Shown here piece after piece: positions 25,091 through 33,422 of a stretch of DNA of 64,000 nt. A program made the translations under genes and the position numbers. Origin of the DNA: Sphingobacteriia bacterium RIFOXYC2_FULL_35_18 (GTDB lineage Bacteria; Bacteroidota; Bacteroidia; Chitinophagales; Chitinophagaceae). How positions within the stretch are numbered: the stretch's first letter is position 1; every line of letters starts with the position of its first letter. Location of the stretch: NCBI GenBank assembly GCA_001829005.1, contig MIAG01000009.1, positions 186,603 through 250,602 of the forward strand, in the 5' to 3' direction. The notes beneath the pieces are model-generated. The model did not search any database and was not told the DNA's origin. It saw only the letters and a list, made by a program, of their open reading frames with translations.

Positions 25091-25438
25091 TTAATCAATA
25101 TTAAATATGTAGTCTTTAATTTGGTTGATTAAAGCAATTAAATGAGGTTTTTTCATTGTGTTTTTTAAAACTGAAATGTCATCTTCGTTAAAGCCAAAAA
25201 TCAAGTAAGTTCTAAATTCACAACTTTCTTTTCCCAATGGAGATGTGAACATTTGGTTTTCACACTTAAAAGAATACCTGTCATTTTTAGGAGTACCCGT
25301 CATCATTACACCAGTATAATATTGTTCATACCCTCCACGTTTCGAGTTGATAATTAATACTGGATGTTTCAATTCTGCACCCCCAGGCAATTTTACGGGG
25401 TTTTTAAGCAGTATTAAGTCCCCTTGACTATATGGCAT
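25091..25438 (-). CDS. PemK/MazF-like toxin
   Basis: The protein has 115 residues. GDLILLKNPV at the N-terminus, HPVLIINSKRG, YYTGVMMTGTPKND, and CEFRTYLIFGFNEDDIS follow the MazF/PemK beta-barrel pattern (strand 1 with GD, strand 2 PVLII, then the substrate loop). Members are mRNA interferases. Its start overlaps the end of the upstream gene by 11 bp, the coupling typical of toxin-antitoxin pairs. It lies 24 bp after porU on the same strand and could be read into porU. Confidence 0.62.
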   Translation of the reverse strand: MPYSQGDLILLKNPVKLPGGAELKHPVLIINSKRGGYEQYYTGVMMTGTPKNDRYSFKCENQMFTSPLGKESCEFRTYLIFGFNEDDISVLKNTMKKPHLIALINQIKDYIFNID

Positions 25439-25748
25439 GAAGGTTATTCATTGTATTTATTGAAATAAGGGAAGACGCCTGTCTTAATTCTTTGTCACTG
25501 TCTATGTCTTTTGGATTATCAAAAGATAGAAACTTTAGTTTTGATTCAATCTCATATAAACCTAGAAGAATTTTTGAAGAAATATCTTTAATTCCTTCAT
25601 GGTTTAAAAAATCGACATCTTCCAAAAGATAGTAGTATTTCCTAAATTTTATTAATGCTTTTTCTGCATATATATATTCTTCCTTAGCAATTGATAAATC
25701 TTCAATTGAATTTAGTATACCTTTTAACCCTTCAACCATTAAAAACAT
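25428..25748 (-). CDS. unrecognised small protein, candidate antitoxin for the MazF-like gene
   Basis: The protein has 106 residues from ATG 25748 (MFLMVEGLKGILNS); ATG 25739 is an alternative. An open frame extends up to 25946, but the extra sequence looks non-coding (aromatic-rich, no domain). The protein is mainly helical and charged (SIAKEEYIYAEKALIKFRKY, GLYEIESKLKFLSF) with no visible HTH or RHH. Overlap with the MazF-like gene supports an antitoxin or regulatory partner. I do not recognise the family. Confidence 0.45.
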   Translation of the reverse strand: MFLMVEGLKGILNSIEDLSIAKEEYIYAEKALIKFRKYYYLLEDVDFLNHEGIKDISSKILLGLYEIESKLKFLSFDNPKDIDSDKELRQASSLISINTMNNLHAI

Positions 25749-26178
25749 TTTACCCAAATCTTTATATAACCCCGAAATAATACCTACTCTAAAGGAGTTA
25801 AGATTTAGACTTATGTATTTCCAGAAACGAGATGTTATATTAAGGAAAATTACCTTAAAAGAAAACAGTCTGTTGCTATAAAATGGGTCTAAATGATATG
25901 GATGTGTGATAGTCATCTGTAAGTTGTAATGGTTGTAAGTCATCACAAATTAATTAATTAACTCAAATTTTAGCCGCTTACCGTGTTAAAACTCCCTATT
26001 TCAAGTAATTGCCGAAAATGGCTCATGGCAAAATATTTGGGAGAAAACAGCGTTTTAAGTTTTTAGCGAATCTAAAATTAGGATTTTGCTAACTAATATT
26101 TATATACATTCGCTAATGAATAAATCCGATAAATATCAGTTGAACTTTACACTCTTATCAGTATAACAAACTTAGACA

Positions 26179-27744
26179 ATGCAGGTAATCAAATTTGTGC
26201 GGAACACCGTTTTATTGGTTTCATTAGTGAGTGTAGCGGCTTCTTGTAGTCTTTTCAAAGGAAAAAAAGAAAAGTCAACCGCAACCGGTTGGAATTACAA
26301 CGACCAACAATACGGCAACTTTAATGTGGTAAAGCCTAAAGACATCAAAACCGCTCCAGGGTTGGTTTTTGTGCAAGGTGGTACTTTTACTATGGGTGCA
26401 GTGCAGGAAGATATTATGGCCGATTGGAACAATATTCCTCATCGTGTTACCGTAAACTCTTTCTTTATTGATAAATACGAGGTAAGTAACCTGAACTACC
26501 GTGAATATTTGTACTGGTTAGAAGGTACTTTTGGTGCGGCGGGCATGGACTCGATTGTTACCCAGGCTTTACCTGATACTTTAGTGTGGAGAGAAGAGTT
26601 GGCTTACAATGAGCCAATGGTTGAATATTATTTCCGTCATCCTTCTTATAATAATTATCCAGTGGTAGGGGTAACTTGGTTACAAGCCACTGAATACTGT
26701 AAATGGAGAACAGATCGCGTGAATGAATTGGCCTTGATGCAAAAAGGATTCTTGGATCCTAAAACACAGATTAAGAAAACATTGAATGGTGCTGGTCAAG
26801 ATAACTTTAATACCAAGGCTTATTTATTGGGTGAATACCAAGCAGTGCCTGGTAAAGACGTTACTTCTAAGAAAAATCCTTTGAAAGATGCGCAGGGCCG
26901 ACCTAGAACGGTAGCTAAGTTTGAAGATGGATTGATGTTTGGTGATTATCGTTTGCCAACAGAAGCAGAGTGGGAATATGCGGCTTATGGTTATATCATG
27001 GAGAACCCACAACGCAAGAGCAATAAAGGTATTAAGGGTGAAGAGTTGATTGCGAACAAAGCCATTTATGCTTGGAGAAATGATGGGTATGATAATTTAC
27101 GTGCTACTACTAAGGGCGCAACACAAGGTTCTTTCTTAGCCAACTTTAAAAGAAGCAGTGGAGACAATATGGGTGTGGCAGGTGGATTGAACGATAACGC
27201 AGCTGTAACTGCTGAGGTTGATCAGTTTGTTCCAAACGGTTATGGCTTATACAATATGAGTGGAAACGTAAGTGAGTGGGTAGCAGATATTTACCGTCCT
27301 TTGACCAATTCTGAAGCAGAAGATTTTAACCCATTCCGTGGAAACGTTTTCCAACAAATTGATATGAGTGGTGGTCAAGGAAATTTACGTGACGACAAGG
27401 GTAGAATTAAAATGAAAGCAGAGTCTGATTCTGCTATTAAGAATAGAAGAAATTACCAAAAAGCCAATGCTTTGAATTACTTAGACGGGGATTCATTAAG
27501 CAGCGTAAGCTATGGTTATGGAGTTACTACTTTGATTTCTGATAAATCAAGGGTATTCAAAGGTGGTAGCTGGAACGACCGAGCTTATTGGTTAAGCCCA
27601 GGTACTAGAAGATTCTTACAAGAAGACGAAAGCACCAATACCATTGGATTCCGTTGTGCCATGAGTCATTACGGCGCACCTGAAGGAATTGGTAGTAAGG
27701 CAAAAACGGGTAATAATTTCCCTACACGCCGCAATAAAAGATAG
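26179..27744 (+). CDS. gldJ: gliding motility/type IX secretion lipoprotein GldJ
   Basis: The 521 residues have a lipoprotein signal with VAASC (Cys near 23), then a formylglycine-generating-enzyme-like (SUMF1) fold: FVQGGTFTMGA at 54-64, VNSFFIDKYEVSN, PVVGVTWLQATEYCKWR, YRLPTEAEWEYAA, NMSGNVSEWVADIY, VFKGGSWNDRAYW, TNTIGFRCAM. GldJ is paralogous to GldK, but the length and the murF/porV/porU neighbourhood point to GldJ. It is an outer-membrane lipoprotein needed for the gliding motor and T9SS stability. Transcription is divergent from the porU block across a 232-bp gap with no obvious promoter boxes. Confidence 0.9.
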   Translation: MQVIKFVRNTVLLVSLVSVAASCSLFKGKKEKSTATGWNYNDQQYGNFNVVKPKDIKTAPGLVFVQGGTFTMGAVQEDIMADWNNIPHRVTVNSFFIDKYEVSNLNYREYLYWLEGTFGAAGMDSIVTQALPDTLVWREELAYNEPMVEYYFRHPSYNNYPVVGVTWLQATEYCKWRTDRVNELALMQKGFLDPKTQIKKTLNGAGQDNFNTKAYLLGEYQAVPGKDVTSKKNPLKDAQGRPRTVAKFEDGLMFGDYRLPTEAEWEYAAYGYIMENPQRKSNKGIKGEELIANKAIYAWRNDGYDNLRATTKGATQGSFLANFKRSSGDNMGVAGGLNDNAAVTAEVDQFVPNGYGLYNMSGNVSEWVADIYRPLTNSEAEDFNPFRGNVFQQIDMSGGQGNLRDDKGRIKMKAESDSAIKNRRNYQKANALNYLDGDSLSSVSYGYGVTTLISDKSRVFKGGSWNDRAYWLSPGTRRFLQEDESTNTIGFRCAMSHYGAPEGIGSKAKTGNNFPTRRNKR

Positions 27745-27765
27745 ACGCTAACCATAATTTGCAAC

Positions 27766-28242
27766 ATGCGCATTGGATACGGGATAGATTTTCACCAATT
27801 GGTTGAAGGAAGAGATTTAGTGATTGGTGGAATTACCATCCCACATACCAAGGGCGCTCTAGGTCATAGTGATGCAGATGTATTATTACATGCCATCTGT
27901 GATGCTTTATTAGGTGCAGCCTGCTTGGGTGATATAGGTGTACATTTTCCAGATACTTCTAGTGAATTCAAAAATATAGATAGCAAAATTTTATTGGCGA
28001 GAGTAAAAGAACTCATCACTGCAGAAGGGTATTTCGTTGTAAATATTGATGCTTCTCTATGTTTAGAAAAGCCTAAGATAAAGCCTTATATCCCAGCGAT
28101 GCAGGAAGCTATTGCGGGTATACTCGGAATTGGTTTAAAAGATATTTCTATCAAAGCTACTACGACTGAAAAAATGGGCTTTGTGGGCCGTGAAGAAGGA
28201 TTGGTGGCACATGCAGTTTGTTTGATACAATCTAGATTATGA
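27766..28242 (+). CDS. ispF: 2-C-methyl-D-erythritol 2,4-cyclodiphosphate synthase
   Basis: This 158-residue enzyme of the MEP isoprenoid pathway cyclises CDP-ME-2-phosphate to MEcPP. The zinc ligands Asp8, His10 (GIDFHQL) and His42 ([16 protein letters not shown]) are at the same positions as in E. coli Isp[23 protein letters not shown] and [16 protein letters not shown] are also present. Length is exactly typical. It follows gldJ by 21 bp and overlaps the next gene by 4 bp (ATGA). Confidence 0.97.
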   Translation: MRIGYGIDFHQLVEGRDLVIGGITIPHTKGALGHSDADVLLHAICDALLGAACLGDIGVHFPDTSSEFKNIDSKILLARVKELITAEGYFVVNIDASLCLEKPKIKPYIPAMQEAIAGILGIGLKDISIKATTTEKMGFVGREEGLVAHAVCLIQSRL

Positions 28243-28982
28243 TTTATTTTAATAAGATTCTTCCGGTATTTGTAATGCCTGTCATGCTCATTATCTACTT
28301 GCTGATTTATGGGTTATGGAAGAAGAAACGTTGGCCTATTTATACTGCGATTATTTCTTTGTATGTTTTTTCTACACCCATTTTCATTGGAAATTTTTTT
28401 AAACTTATTGAAGGGATTGAACCGAGAAAAAATGCTAAAGAATTGCCAAACGCAGATGCAATTGTTGTATTAAGTGGGATGATAAATCAAGTAAAATCTA
28501 CTGATGGGGTTTACCCTGAATGGGGGGACCCAGATAGGTTTTTTGCTGGGATTGAATTATATGAGTGCGACAAAGCACCTAAAATTATTTTTACTAAGGG
28601 TAAAATGCCATGGGATACCACAAAATTAACTGAAGGTGATATTTTACGAAACTTTGCATTAGAAAATGGTGTACCTGATTCTGTAATCATTTTATCTACA
28701 GATGTCCAGAATACAGCTAATGAAGCTAGATCTGTTTCTCAAGTTATAGGAAAGGGAAAATCTATCATTTTAGTTACCTCCGCTTATCACATGTCAAGAT
28801 CAAAAATGTTGTTTGAAAAAAACAAAATGACTGTTTATCCTTTTTCTGTAGATTATAAAGCTGAAAGTTTATTAACTCATACATTTCTAGATTATTTCCC
28901 AGATATGGAAAGCTTTAGATTATTTAATAGAGGTTATCGAGAAATGATAGTCCGGTTCTTATATTTACTAGTTAATATTTAA
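28239..28982 (+). CDS. DUF218 (YdcF/ElyC/SanA-like) membrane protein
   Basis: The 247 residues have two N-terminal membrane helices (about 8-27 and 32-52) followed by the DUF218 domain: [55 protein letters not shown]. The NTxxEA and SAxHMxRS signatures are characteristic. Relatives such as ElyC affect envelope polysaccharide and undecaprenyl-phosphate metabolism; the chemistry is not settled. It overlaps ispF by 4 bp and abuts the nucleotide-sugar dehydrogenase gene, at the entry to the polysaccharide region. Confidence 0.83.
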   Translation: MIYFNKILPVFVMPVMLIIYLLIYGLWKKKRWPIYTAIISLYVFSTPIFIGNFFKLIEGIEPRKNAKELPNADAIVVLSGMINQVKSTDGVYPEWGDPDRFFAGIELYECDKAPKIIFTKGKMPWDTTKLTEGDILRNFALENGVPDSVIILSTDVQNTANEARSVSQVIGKGKSIILVTSAYHMSRSKMLFEKNKMTVYPFSVDYKAESLLTHTFLDYFPDMESFRLFNRGYREMIVRFLYLLVNI

Positions 28983-30158
28983 ATGGAGAAAGAGACAAAA
29001 ATTGGAATCTTGGGATTGGGGTATGTTGGATTACCACTTTCTTTAGCTTTTGCATCAAAATATAATGTTATTGGGTATGATATTAATTCATATAGGGTTG
29101 AACAGTTAAAAAAATTTATTGACAGTACAAACGAAATTGAATTCTCTTATTTTGAAACTAAATATCCATTATGTTTTACGAATAATTTAAAAGATATTCA
29201 AAAGTGTAACGTTTTTATCATTACAGTACCTACACCACTAAGTCAAAATAAGGAGCCCGATTTATCTTTCTTAAAAAAAGCATCTTCAGATGTTGGTTCA
29301 GTGTTAAAAAAAGGTGACTTGGTGATTTATGAGTCTACTGTATATCCTGGATGTACAGAAGAGGAATGTGTGCCCGTTTTAATAGCATCAAGCGGACTAG
29401 TATTTAATATTGATTTCTTTGTCGGTTATTCGCCTGAAAGAATTAACCCAGGAGATAAAGAAAGACCATTGCAAACTATTGTAAAAGTTACCTCAGGATC
29501 AACACCTGAAATTGCAATAGTGGTTGACGAATTATATAAAAGTATTATTACTGCAGGTACATATATGGCGAAAAGCATGAAAGTTGCGGAAGCCTCAAAA
29601 GCAATTGAAAATGCACAGCGTGATGTCAATATTTCTTTCATGAACGAGTTAGCACTCATGTTTGACAAAATGGAAATAGATATTAATGAAGTATTGGAAG
29701 CTGCAAAAACTAAATGGAATTTTTTACCATTTAAACCTGGTTTAGTGGGAGGGCATTGTATAGGTGTTGATCCTTATTATTTGGCTTATAAAGCGATTCA
29801 AGTAGGGTATACCCCTAAAGTTATTCTATCAGGCAGAGAAGTGAATGACCAAATGGGTGTCTGGATGGGAGAGAAAATCATTGCCCATTTGGCTAAACAA
29901 TTTAATGGAGCAATAAGAGGTAAAAGAGTATTGATACTTGGTTTTGCTTTTAAGGAAAATTGTGCAGATATTAGAAATACTAAAGTAATTGATGTTTATA
30001 ATATTCTTAAAGCTGCTGGTTTAAATGTTCAGATTTTTGATCCACTGGTTGATCCAATTCTAGTTAAAAAAACCTTTAATTTGGAATTAAAAAAATCAAA
30101 AGAAGGCGATTTTGATTATATATTTAAGGCTGTGAATCATACCATTTTTAACAGTTAA
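28983..30158 (+). CDS. UDP-N-acetylhexosamine 6-dehydrogenase (WbpO/TviB-like), C-terminally short
   Basis: This 391-residue enzyme oxidises C6 of a UDP-HexNAc to a uronic acid with two NAD+. Rossmann motif GILGLGYVGLPLS is at 8-20, YESTVYPGCTEE and YSPERINPGD follow, and catalytic Cys259 is in GGHCIGVDPYY. GFAFKENCADIRNTKV marks the C-terminal UDP-binding domain. Sequence pattern favours the WbpO/TviB group (GalNAcA or GlcNAcA). The protein ends at FKAVNHTIFNS, roughly 25-35 residues before the usual end of family members, so the last strand and helix appear missing. It directly follows the DUF218 gene; a 650-bp gap comes next. Confidence 0.88.
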   Translation: MEKETKIGILGLGYVGLPLSLAFASKYNVIGYDINSYRVEQLKKFIDSTNEIEFSYFETKYPLCFTNNLKDIQKCNVFIITVPTPLSQNKEPDLSFLKKASSDVGSVLKKGDLVIYESTVYPGCTEEECVPVLIASSGLVFNIDFFVGYSPERINPGDKERPLQTIVKVTSGSTPEIAIVVDELYKSIITAGTYMAKSMKVAEASKAIENAQRDVNISFMNELALMFDKMEIDINEVLEAAKTKWNFLPFKPGLVGGHCIGVDPYYLAYKAIQVGYTPKVILSGREVNDQMGVWMGEKIIAHLAKQFNGAIRGKRVLILGFAFKENCADIRNTKVIDVYNILKAAGLNVQIFDPLVDPILVKKTFNLELKKSKEGDFDYIFKAVNHTIFNS

Positions 30159-30394
30159 TATCAAAAGCTTTGCTATCTTCGATTTTATATTCAGTTAGTG
30201 GAAAATAAATTCTAAAAATCAGCACTACTATACAATTTCATATTTGATAAATGATTTTTTGAGTAATTATTGGAGTTGATATAATGAAATTGAAGTTTCA
30301 GAAAGTGTAAATACCGATAGTTGTATTTTATTAGCAATAAGATAAATTTTCTTTTTAGCGCTATAAATTTTGAGTAATACATGGTGCTTATTTA

Positions 30395-30426
30395 TTTGGG
30401 TTGAAAGAATATACACTTTATATTTG
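30395..30426 (+). promoter_or_regulatory. Bacteroidota-type promoter of the polysaccharide operon
   Basis: TTTG at 30395-30398 and TATATTTG at 30419-30426 match the Bacteroidota primary-sigma consensus (TTTG at -33, TAnnTTTG at -7) with a 20-bp spacer, which is optimal. It is the best consensus promoter I found in the window and points toward the Wzz-like gene. Confidence 0.75.
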
Positions 30427-30485
30427 CATCTCTTTTTAGCACTTTTTTGCCCTTCATCCCCCTATGGTATAGTGCTTTTAGATTC

Positions 30486-30513
30486 AATAAGATTATTTTA
30501 GTCTAATCTTATT
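30486..30513 (+). promoter_or_regulatory. 10-bp perfect hairpin in the operon leader (possible attenuator)
   Basis: AATAAGATTA (30486-30495) and TAATCTTATT (30504-30513) pair perfectly across an 8-nt loop and are followed by CTTTATATT. The stem is A+T-rich with a weak U-tract, so it could be a pause or attenuator site about 55 nt into the transcript rather than a full terminator. Confidence 0.4.
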
Positions 30514-30716
30514 CTTTATATTAAGTTAATATGTTTTTTCTTTGTGATACTTAGTCTTATAGTTTTTAATTGGGACTGAGAGAGGCGAAGCCATTTAAAA
30601 GATTATCAATTTAAGATACTTTGGGAGAGGGAAATGGATCAATCTTTATTATTATAGTTCTCGTGATTTTATAATTGACTACCTTTTTTACTAATCTTAG
30701 CACGATTTCGTGAAAT

Positions 30717-30751
30717 TAATAATTGTAATCAGCAGGTAATTACAATTATTA
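30717..30751 (+). promoter_or_regulatory. 13-bp perfect inverted repeat just upstream of the Wzz-like gene
   Basis: Thirteen-base arms (30717-30729 and 30739-30751; core AATAATTGTAAT/ATTACAATTATT) are separated by 9 bases. The element ends 57 bp before the ATG. It can act as a protein-binding palindrome or an RNA stem in the leader. The arms are too close to flank an invertible promoter. Confidence 0.5.
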
Positions 30752-30808
30752 CGTATTAAGATTTATATTCATAGTTCATTTTACATATTATAAACCAATT
30801 AGATTCAT

Positions 30809-31879
30809 ATGAACGAACAATCAAAAGACGAAATCAGCCTCAATGATCTGTTTCAAAAAATTACAGACTTAATTACTTTTATATTAACACAATGGTGGAA
30901 AATTGCCATTGGAGTATTATTAGGAGGTTCTATTGGATTTATATATGCATGGATGCAGCCAATAACATATACAGCTAAAACTACTTTTGTGGTTGAAGAT
31001 GCCAAGAGTGGAGGAGGTTTAAGTAGTTTGGCATCTTTGGCTGGACAGTTTGGGGTAGATGTTGGTGGTGGAGGCGGAGCAAGTTTGATTTCGGGAGATA
31101 ATATACTATACTATTTTAAAAGTGAGTCACTTGCTAAAGAAGTTTTGCTTTCACCTTTTGATAGTAAAAGCAATAATACAATTGCAGATATATACGCTGA
31201 TAAACATGGGTTTAGAGAGCAATGGGAAAGTAATAAAAAGATTGGAGATATTAAATTTGCTAATCAATCCAATAGTCAGACTAATAGCAGATTAAAAGAC
31301 AGCTTGCTTCAATCAATTATAAGAGATCATATTTTAAACGGACAATTTGATATAAATAGAATTGATAAAAAGGCTGGTTTTATTCAAATTAGTGTAATAA
31401 TGAAAGATGAGGAATTAGCAAAAAAATATTGTGACAGATTGGTTACTTTAGCAATACAAAAGTATATTTCAATAAAAACTGAACGTCAACAAAAAACTGT
31501 TGAAAATTTACAAGCAAGGGCTGACAGCATTAGTTATCTATTAAACCGAAAAACAGAAGCATCTGCAGTTATACAAACTGCGGCTTCTACAATGGATATG
31601 AATCCTCTTTATAAGGCTAATTCATTTGTTGCTGCAGAATCAACGTCACGAGATAAATCAATGTTAGCTGCAGTTTACGCAGAAGTAGTAAAAAATTTGG
31701 AACTCGCTAAGTTTACATTAAATCAGGAAACCCCTGTTATTCAAATAACTGATCAAACTAATTTTCCACTATTAAAAACTAAAAAATCTAGACTAAAGTT
31801 TGCTGTTGTCTTTGGATTTATTTCTTCAATTTTAGTAATTGGACTTATTTTAACAATTCGTTCTTTTAAACCTGCTTAA
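30809..31879 (+). CDS. Wzz-like polysaccharide co-polymerase (chain-length determinant), no kinase domain
   Basis: The 356 residues have a first membrane helix at about 29-49 (WWKIAIGVLLGGSIGF), a Wzz domain starting PITYTAKTTFVVEDAKSGGG, a Gly-rich loop (GVDVGGGGGASLISGD), a periplasmic coiled-coil region, and a second helix near 329-349. It lacks Walker motifs, so it is a Wzz rather than a Wzc. It should set polymer length with Wzy. It is paralogous to the - strand gene at 62379-63467 (shared PITYTA, FVVEDxKSxGG, QETPxxQxxDQ). It is the first gene after the promoter and leader. Confidence 0.88.
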   Translation: MNEQSKDEISLNDLFQKITDLITFILTQWWKIAIGVLLGGSIGFIYAWMQPITYTAKTTFVVEDAKSGGGLSSLASLAGQFGVDVGGGGGASLISGDNILYYFKSESLAKEVLLSPFDSKSNNTIADIYADKHGFREQWESNKKIGDIKFANQSNSQTNSRLKDSLLQSIIRDHILNGQFDINRIDKKAGFIQISVIMKDEELAKKYCDRLVTLAIQKYISIKTERQQKTVENLQARADSISYLLNRKTEASAVIQTAASTMDMNPLYKANSFVAAESTSRDKSMLAAVYAEVVKNLELAKFTLNQETPVIQITDQTNFPLLKTKKSRLKFAVVFGFISSILVIGLILTIRSFKPA

Positions 31880-31904
31880 TTCATTTAATTTATCGTTTAT
31901 ACAA

Positions 31905-31948
31905 TGTAATCATTCCTATAATTCTACATAAATTATTTGATGATTACA
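31905..31948. repeat. 9-bp inverted repeat between wzz-like and wzx genes
   Basis: TGTAATCAT (31905-31913) and ATGATTACA (31940-31948) are perfect inverted arms separated by 26 bp within the 91-bp gap. It could form an RNA stem or be an operator. There is no T-run, so it is not a terminator. Confidence 0.35.
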
Positions 31949-31970
31949 GAAACTTATAGTAATTCTTAAA

Positions 31971-33422
31971 GTGCAAAAAAAAGAAAGCGAAAATCTATTA
32001 AAAGATATCTTAAGATATGTTCCTGTCAAGGTTTTACCAGCTTTTTCAGGCTTGATTACTATTTATATATTAACCCGAATTTTCTCTTTAGAAATATTTG
32101 CGAATTATACATTCATAATGGCTTCTATATTGATTACAAGTCAGTTCATAAGCGGTTGGGCAAATAGTTCTGTAATTTATTTCTATCCTCATTCTGATTA
32201 TGAAAATGAGAATGACGAATTTAAAAAAAATATAATACTAATTCAATTAGGTCTATTATTTATTGGCTCTTTAGTGCTTTTCTTGATTGTGTATTTCACC
32301 TTGTCAGATTTATGGCTTTCAATGATAAGTGTAATTCTAATGTTATTTCAAACACTCGTTAATTTATTTTATAGTTTTTTGCAAACGGAGCGTAGAATTA
32401 GGGAACAAATTATCTCTACTCTAATACAAAGTGGTTTCCAAATTATAGGAATTGTATTTTGTTTTTATTATTTCAAGAATATTTTAAGTACAATATTATT
32501 TGCAATATCTTTAAGTTATATTACTAGTTTATTTTATTTGTTAAAATTTTGTGATTTCAAAAAAATATTCAGTATAGCTATATTAAGACCTAAAAGTGTC
32601 AACTTAAAATTGGCAAAGGATATATTTAATTTTGGTTTACCAATATGTATTTGGTTTTTCTCTACCCAATTTTACTCAATTGGGGATAGAATTTTGTTTA
32701 AATTTTTCAATATTTCTTTTAATGTTGGCAACTATTCTGCATTTAGGGATTTAGCTGTTGGTTTGTCCGGTTTTTTAACAATGCCCATTCTTTTAGCTTC
32801 TCATCCAATAATTATGAAATTGCAAAAAAGTGGAGAAGAAAAAAAAATTATTGAAAATTTATTAAAACGTAATATTAATATAATTACCACAGTATTTACA
32901 GGTATACTTTTTTTTATATGCATATTTGGAGATAAGATATTGATACTTGTTGTAGGTAGTAATTATTTGTTAGACAATATTTTAATGGGAATTATTATTG
33001 CTACAATATATTTTGCAGCAATAGCTATGTATATTCAAAAAGGTCTTGAAGTTAATGGTAGAACAAGTATAATGTCTAAGTTATCGCTATTGGTTGCATT
33101 TGTAAGTCTTCTTTTAAATTTATCTTTGATTAAAAAATTTGGAGTTAATGCTGCTTGTGTTGTTGGATTAGGCTCAAATTTTTTGTACGTAATACTTGCT
33201 TACTTTTATTCAAAAAAGTACTTTAAATTAAGTTTAAATTTTTCATTTTATTTAAAATGTCTTTCACTTGTTGGCATTGCTGTATATGTTAATGAATATT
33301 TTGAGAATGAATTATTTAAATATTTTATTTGTTTTATATTAACTTCTATGTTAATTTTTATTTCAACTGAATTAAAAATAATAGTTAAGAAAATAATAAT
33401 TTCATGCCGCATTTATTTTTAG
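31971..33422 (+). CDS. wzx: Wzx-type polysaccharide flippase (MATE/MOP superfamily)
   Basis: This 483-residue protein, GTG start (MQKKESENLLKDILRY), has about twelve to fourteen hydrophobic helices distributed over its whole length, with the N-terminal pattern KVLPAFSGLITIYILTRIF and LPICIWFFSTQFYSIGDR typical of O-antigen and capsule flippases. It moves undecaprenyl-diphosphate-linked repeat units across the inner membrane for polymerisation by Wzy, whose gene overlaps its end by 19 bp. The sequence is very A+T-rich, as is common for such genes. Confidence 0.88.
   Translation: MQKKESENLLKDILRYVPVKVLPAFSGLITIYILTRIFSLEIFANYTFIMASILITSQFISGWANSSVIYFYPHSDYENENDEFKKNIILIQLGLLFIGSLVLFLIVYFTLSDLWLSMISVILMLFQTLVNLFYSFLQTERRIREQIISTLIQSGFQIIGIVFCFYYFKNILSTILFAISLSYITSLFYLLKFCDFKKIFSIAILRPKSVNLKLAKDIFNFGLPICIWFFSTQFYSIGDRILFKFFNISFNVGNYSAFRDLAVGLSGFLTMPILLASHPIIMKLQKSGEEKKIIENLLKRNINIITTVFTGILFFICIFGDKILILVVGSNYLLDNILMGIIIATIYFAAIAMYIQKGLEVNGRTSIMSKLSLLVAFVSLLLNLSLIKKFGVNAACVVGLGSNFLYVILAYFYSKKYFKLSLNFSFYLKCLSLVGIAVYVNEYFENELFKYFICFILTSMLIFISTELKIIVKKIIISCRIYF

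Larger units (their letters stand above)
30159..30808 (+). other. 650-bp non-coding region: promoter and structured leader of the polysaccharide operon
   Basis: No coding frame is credible here. The first ~235 bp are A+T-rich without clear structure. A strong promoter lies at 30395-30426, so the transcript would start near 30432 and carry a ~375-nt leader before the Wzz-like gene. The leader holds AGCACT...AGTGCT (around 30438-30477), a 10-bp hairpin at 30486-30513, a GGCGAAGCC mini-stem near 30583, CACGA-TT-TCGTG at 30701-30712 and a 13-bp hairpin at 30717-30751. Long leaders of this kind are used in other Bacteroidota for transcript-elongation control of capsule operons. Confidence 0.55.

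Noticed and set aside
25749-25946. N-terminal 66 residues of the open frame upstream of the MazF-like pair
   Set aside because: Aromatic-rich sequence without domain pattern, looks like translated intergenic DNA; the later ATG gives a compact charged protein.
30717-30751. Inverted repeat as the end of an invertible capsule promoter
   Set aside because: The arms are only 9 bp apart, the promoter lies outside them, and I found no matching distant copy or recombinase gene.
30159-30808. JUMPstart/ops element in the operon leader
   Set aside because: No match to the enterobacterial ops core GGCGGTAGC; only a short GGCGAAGCC stem is present.
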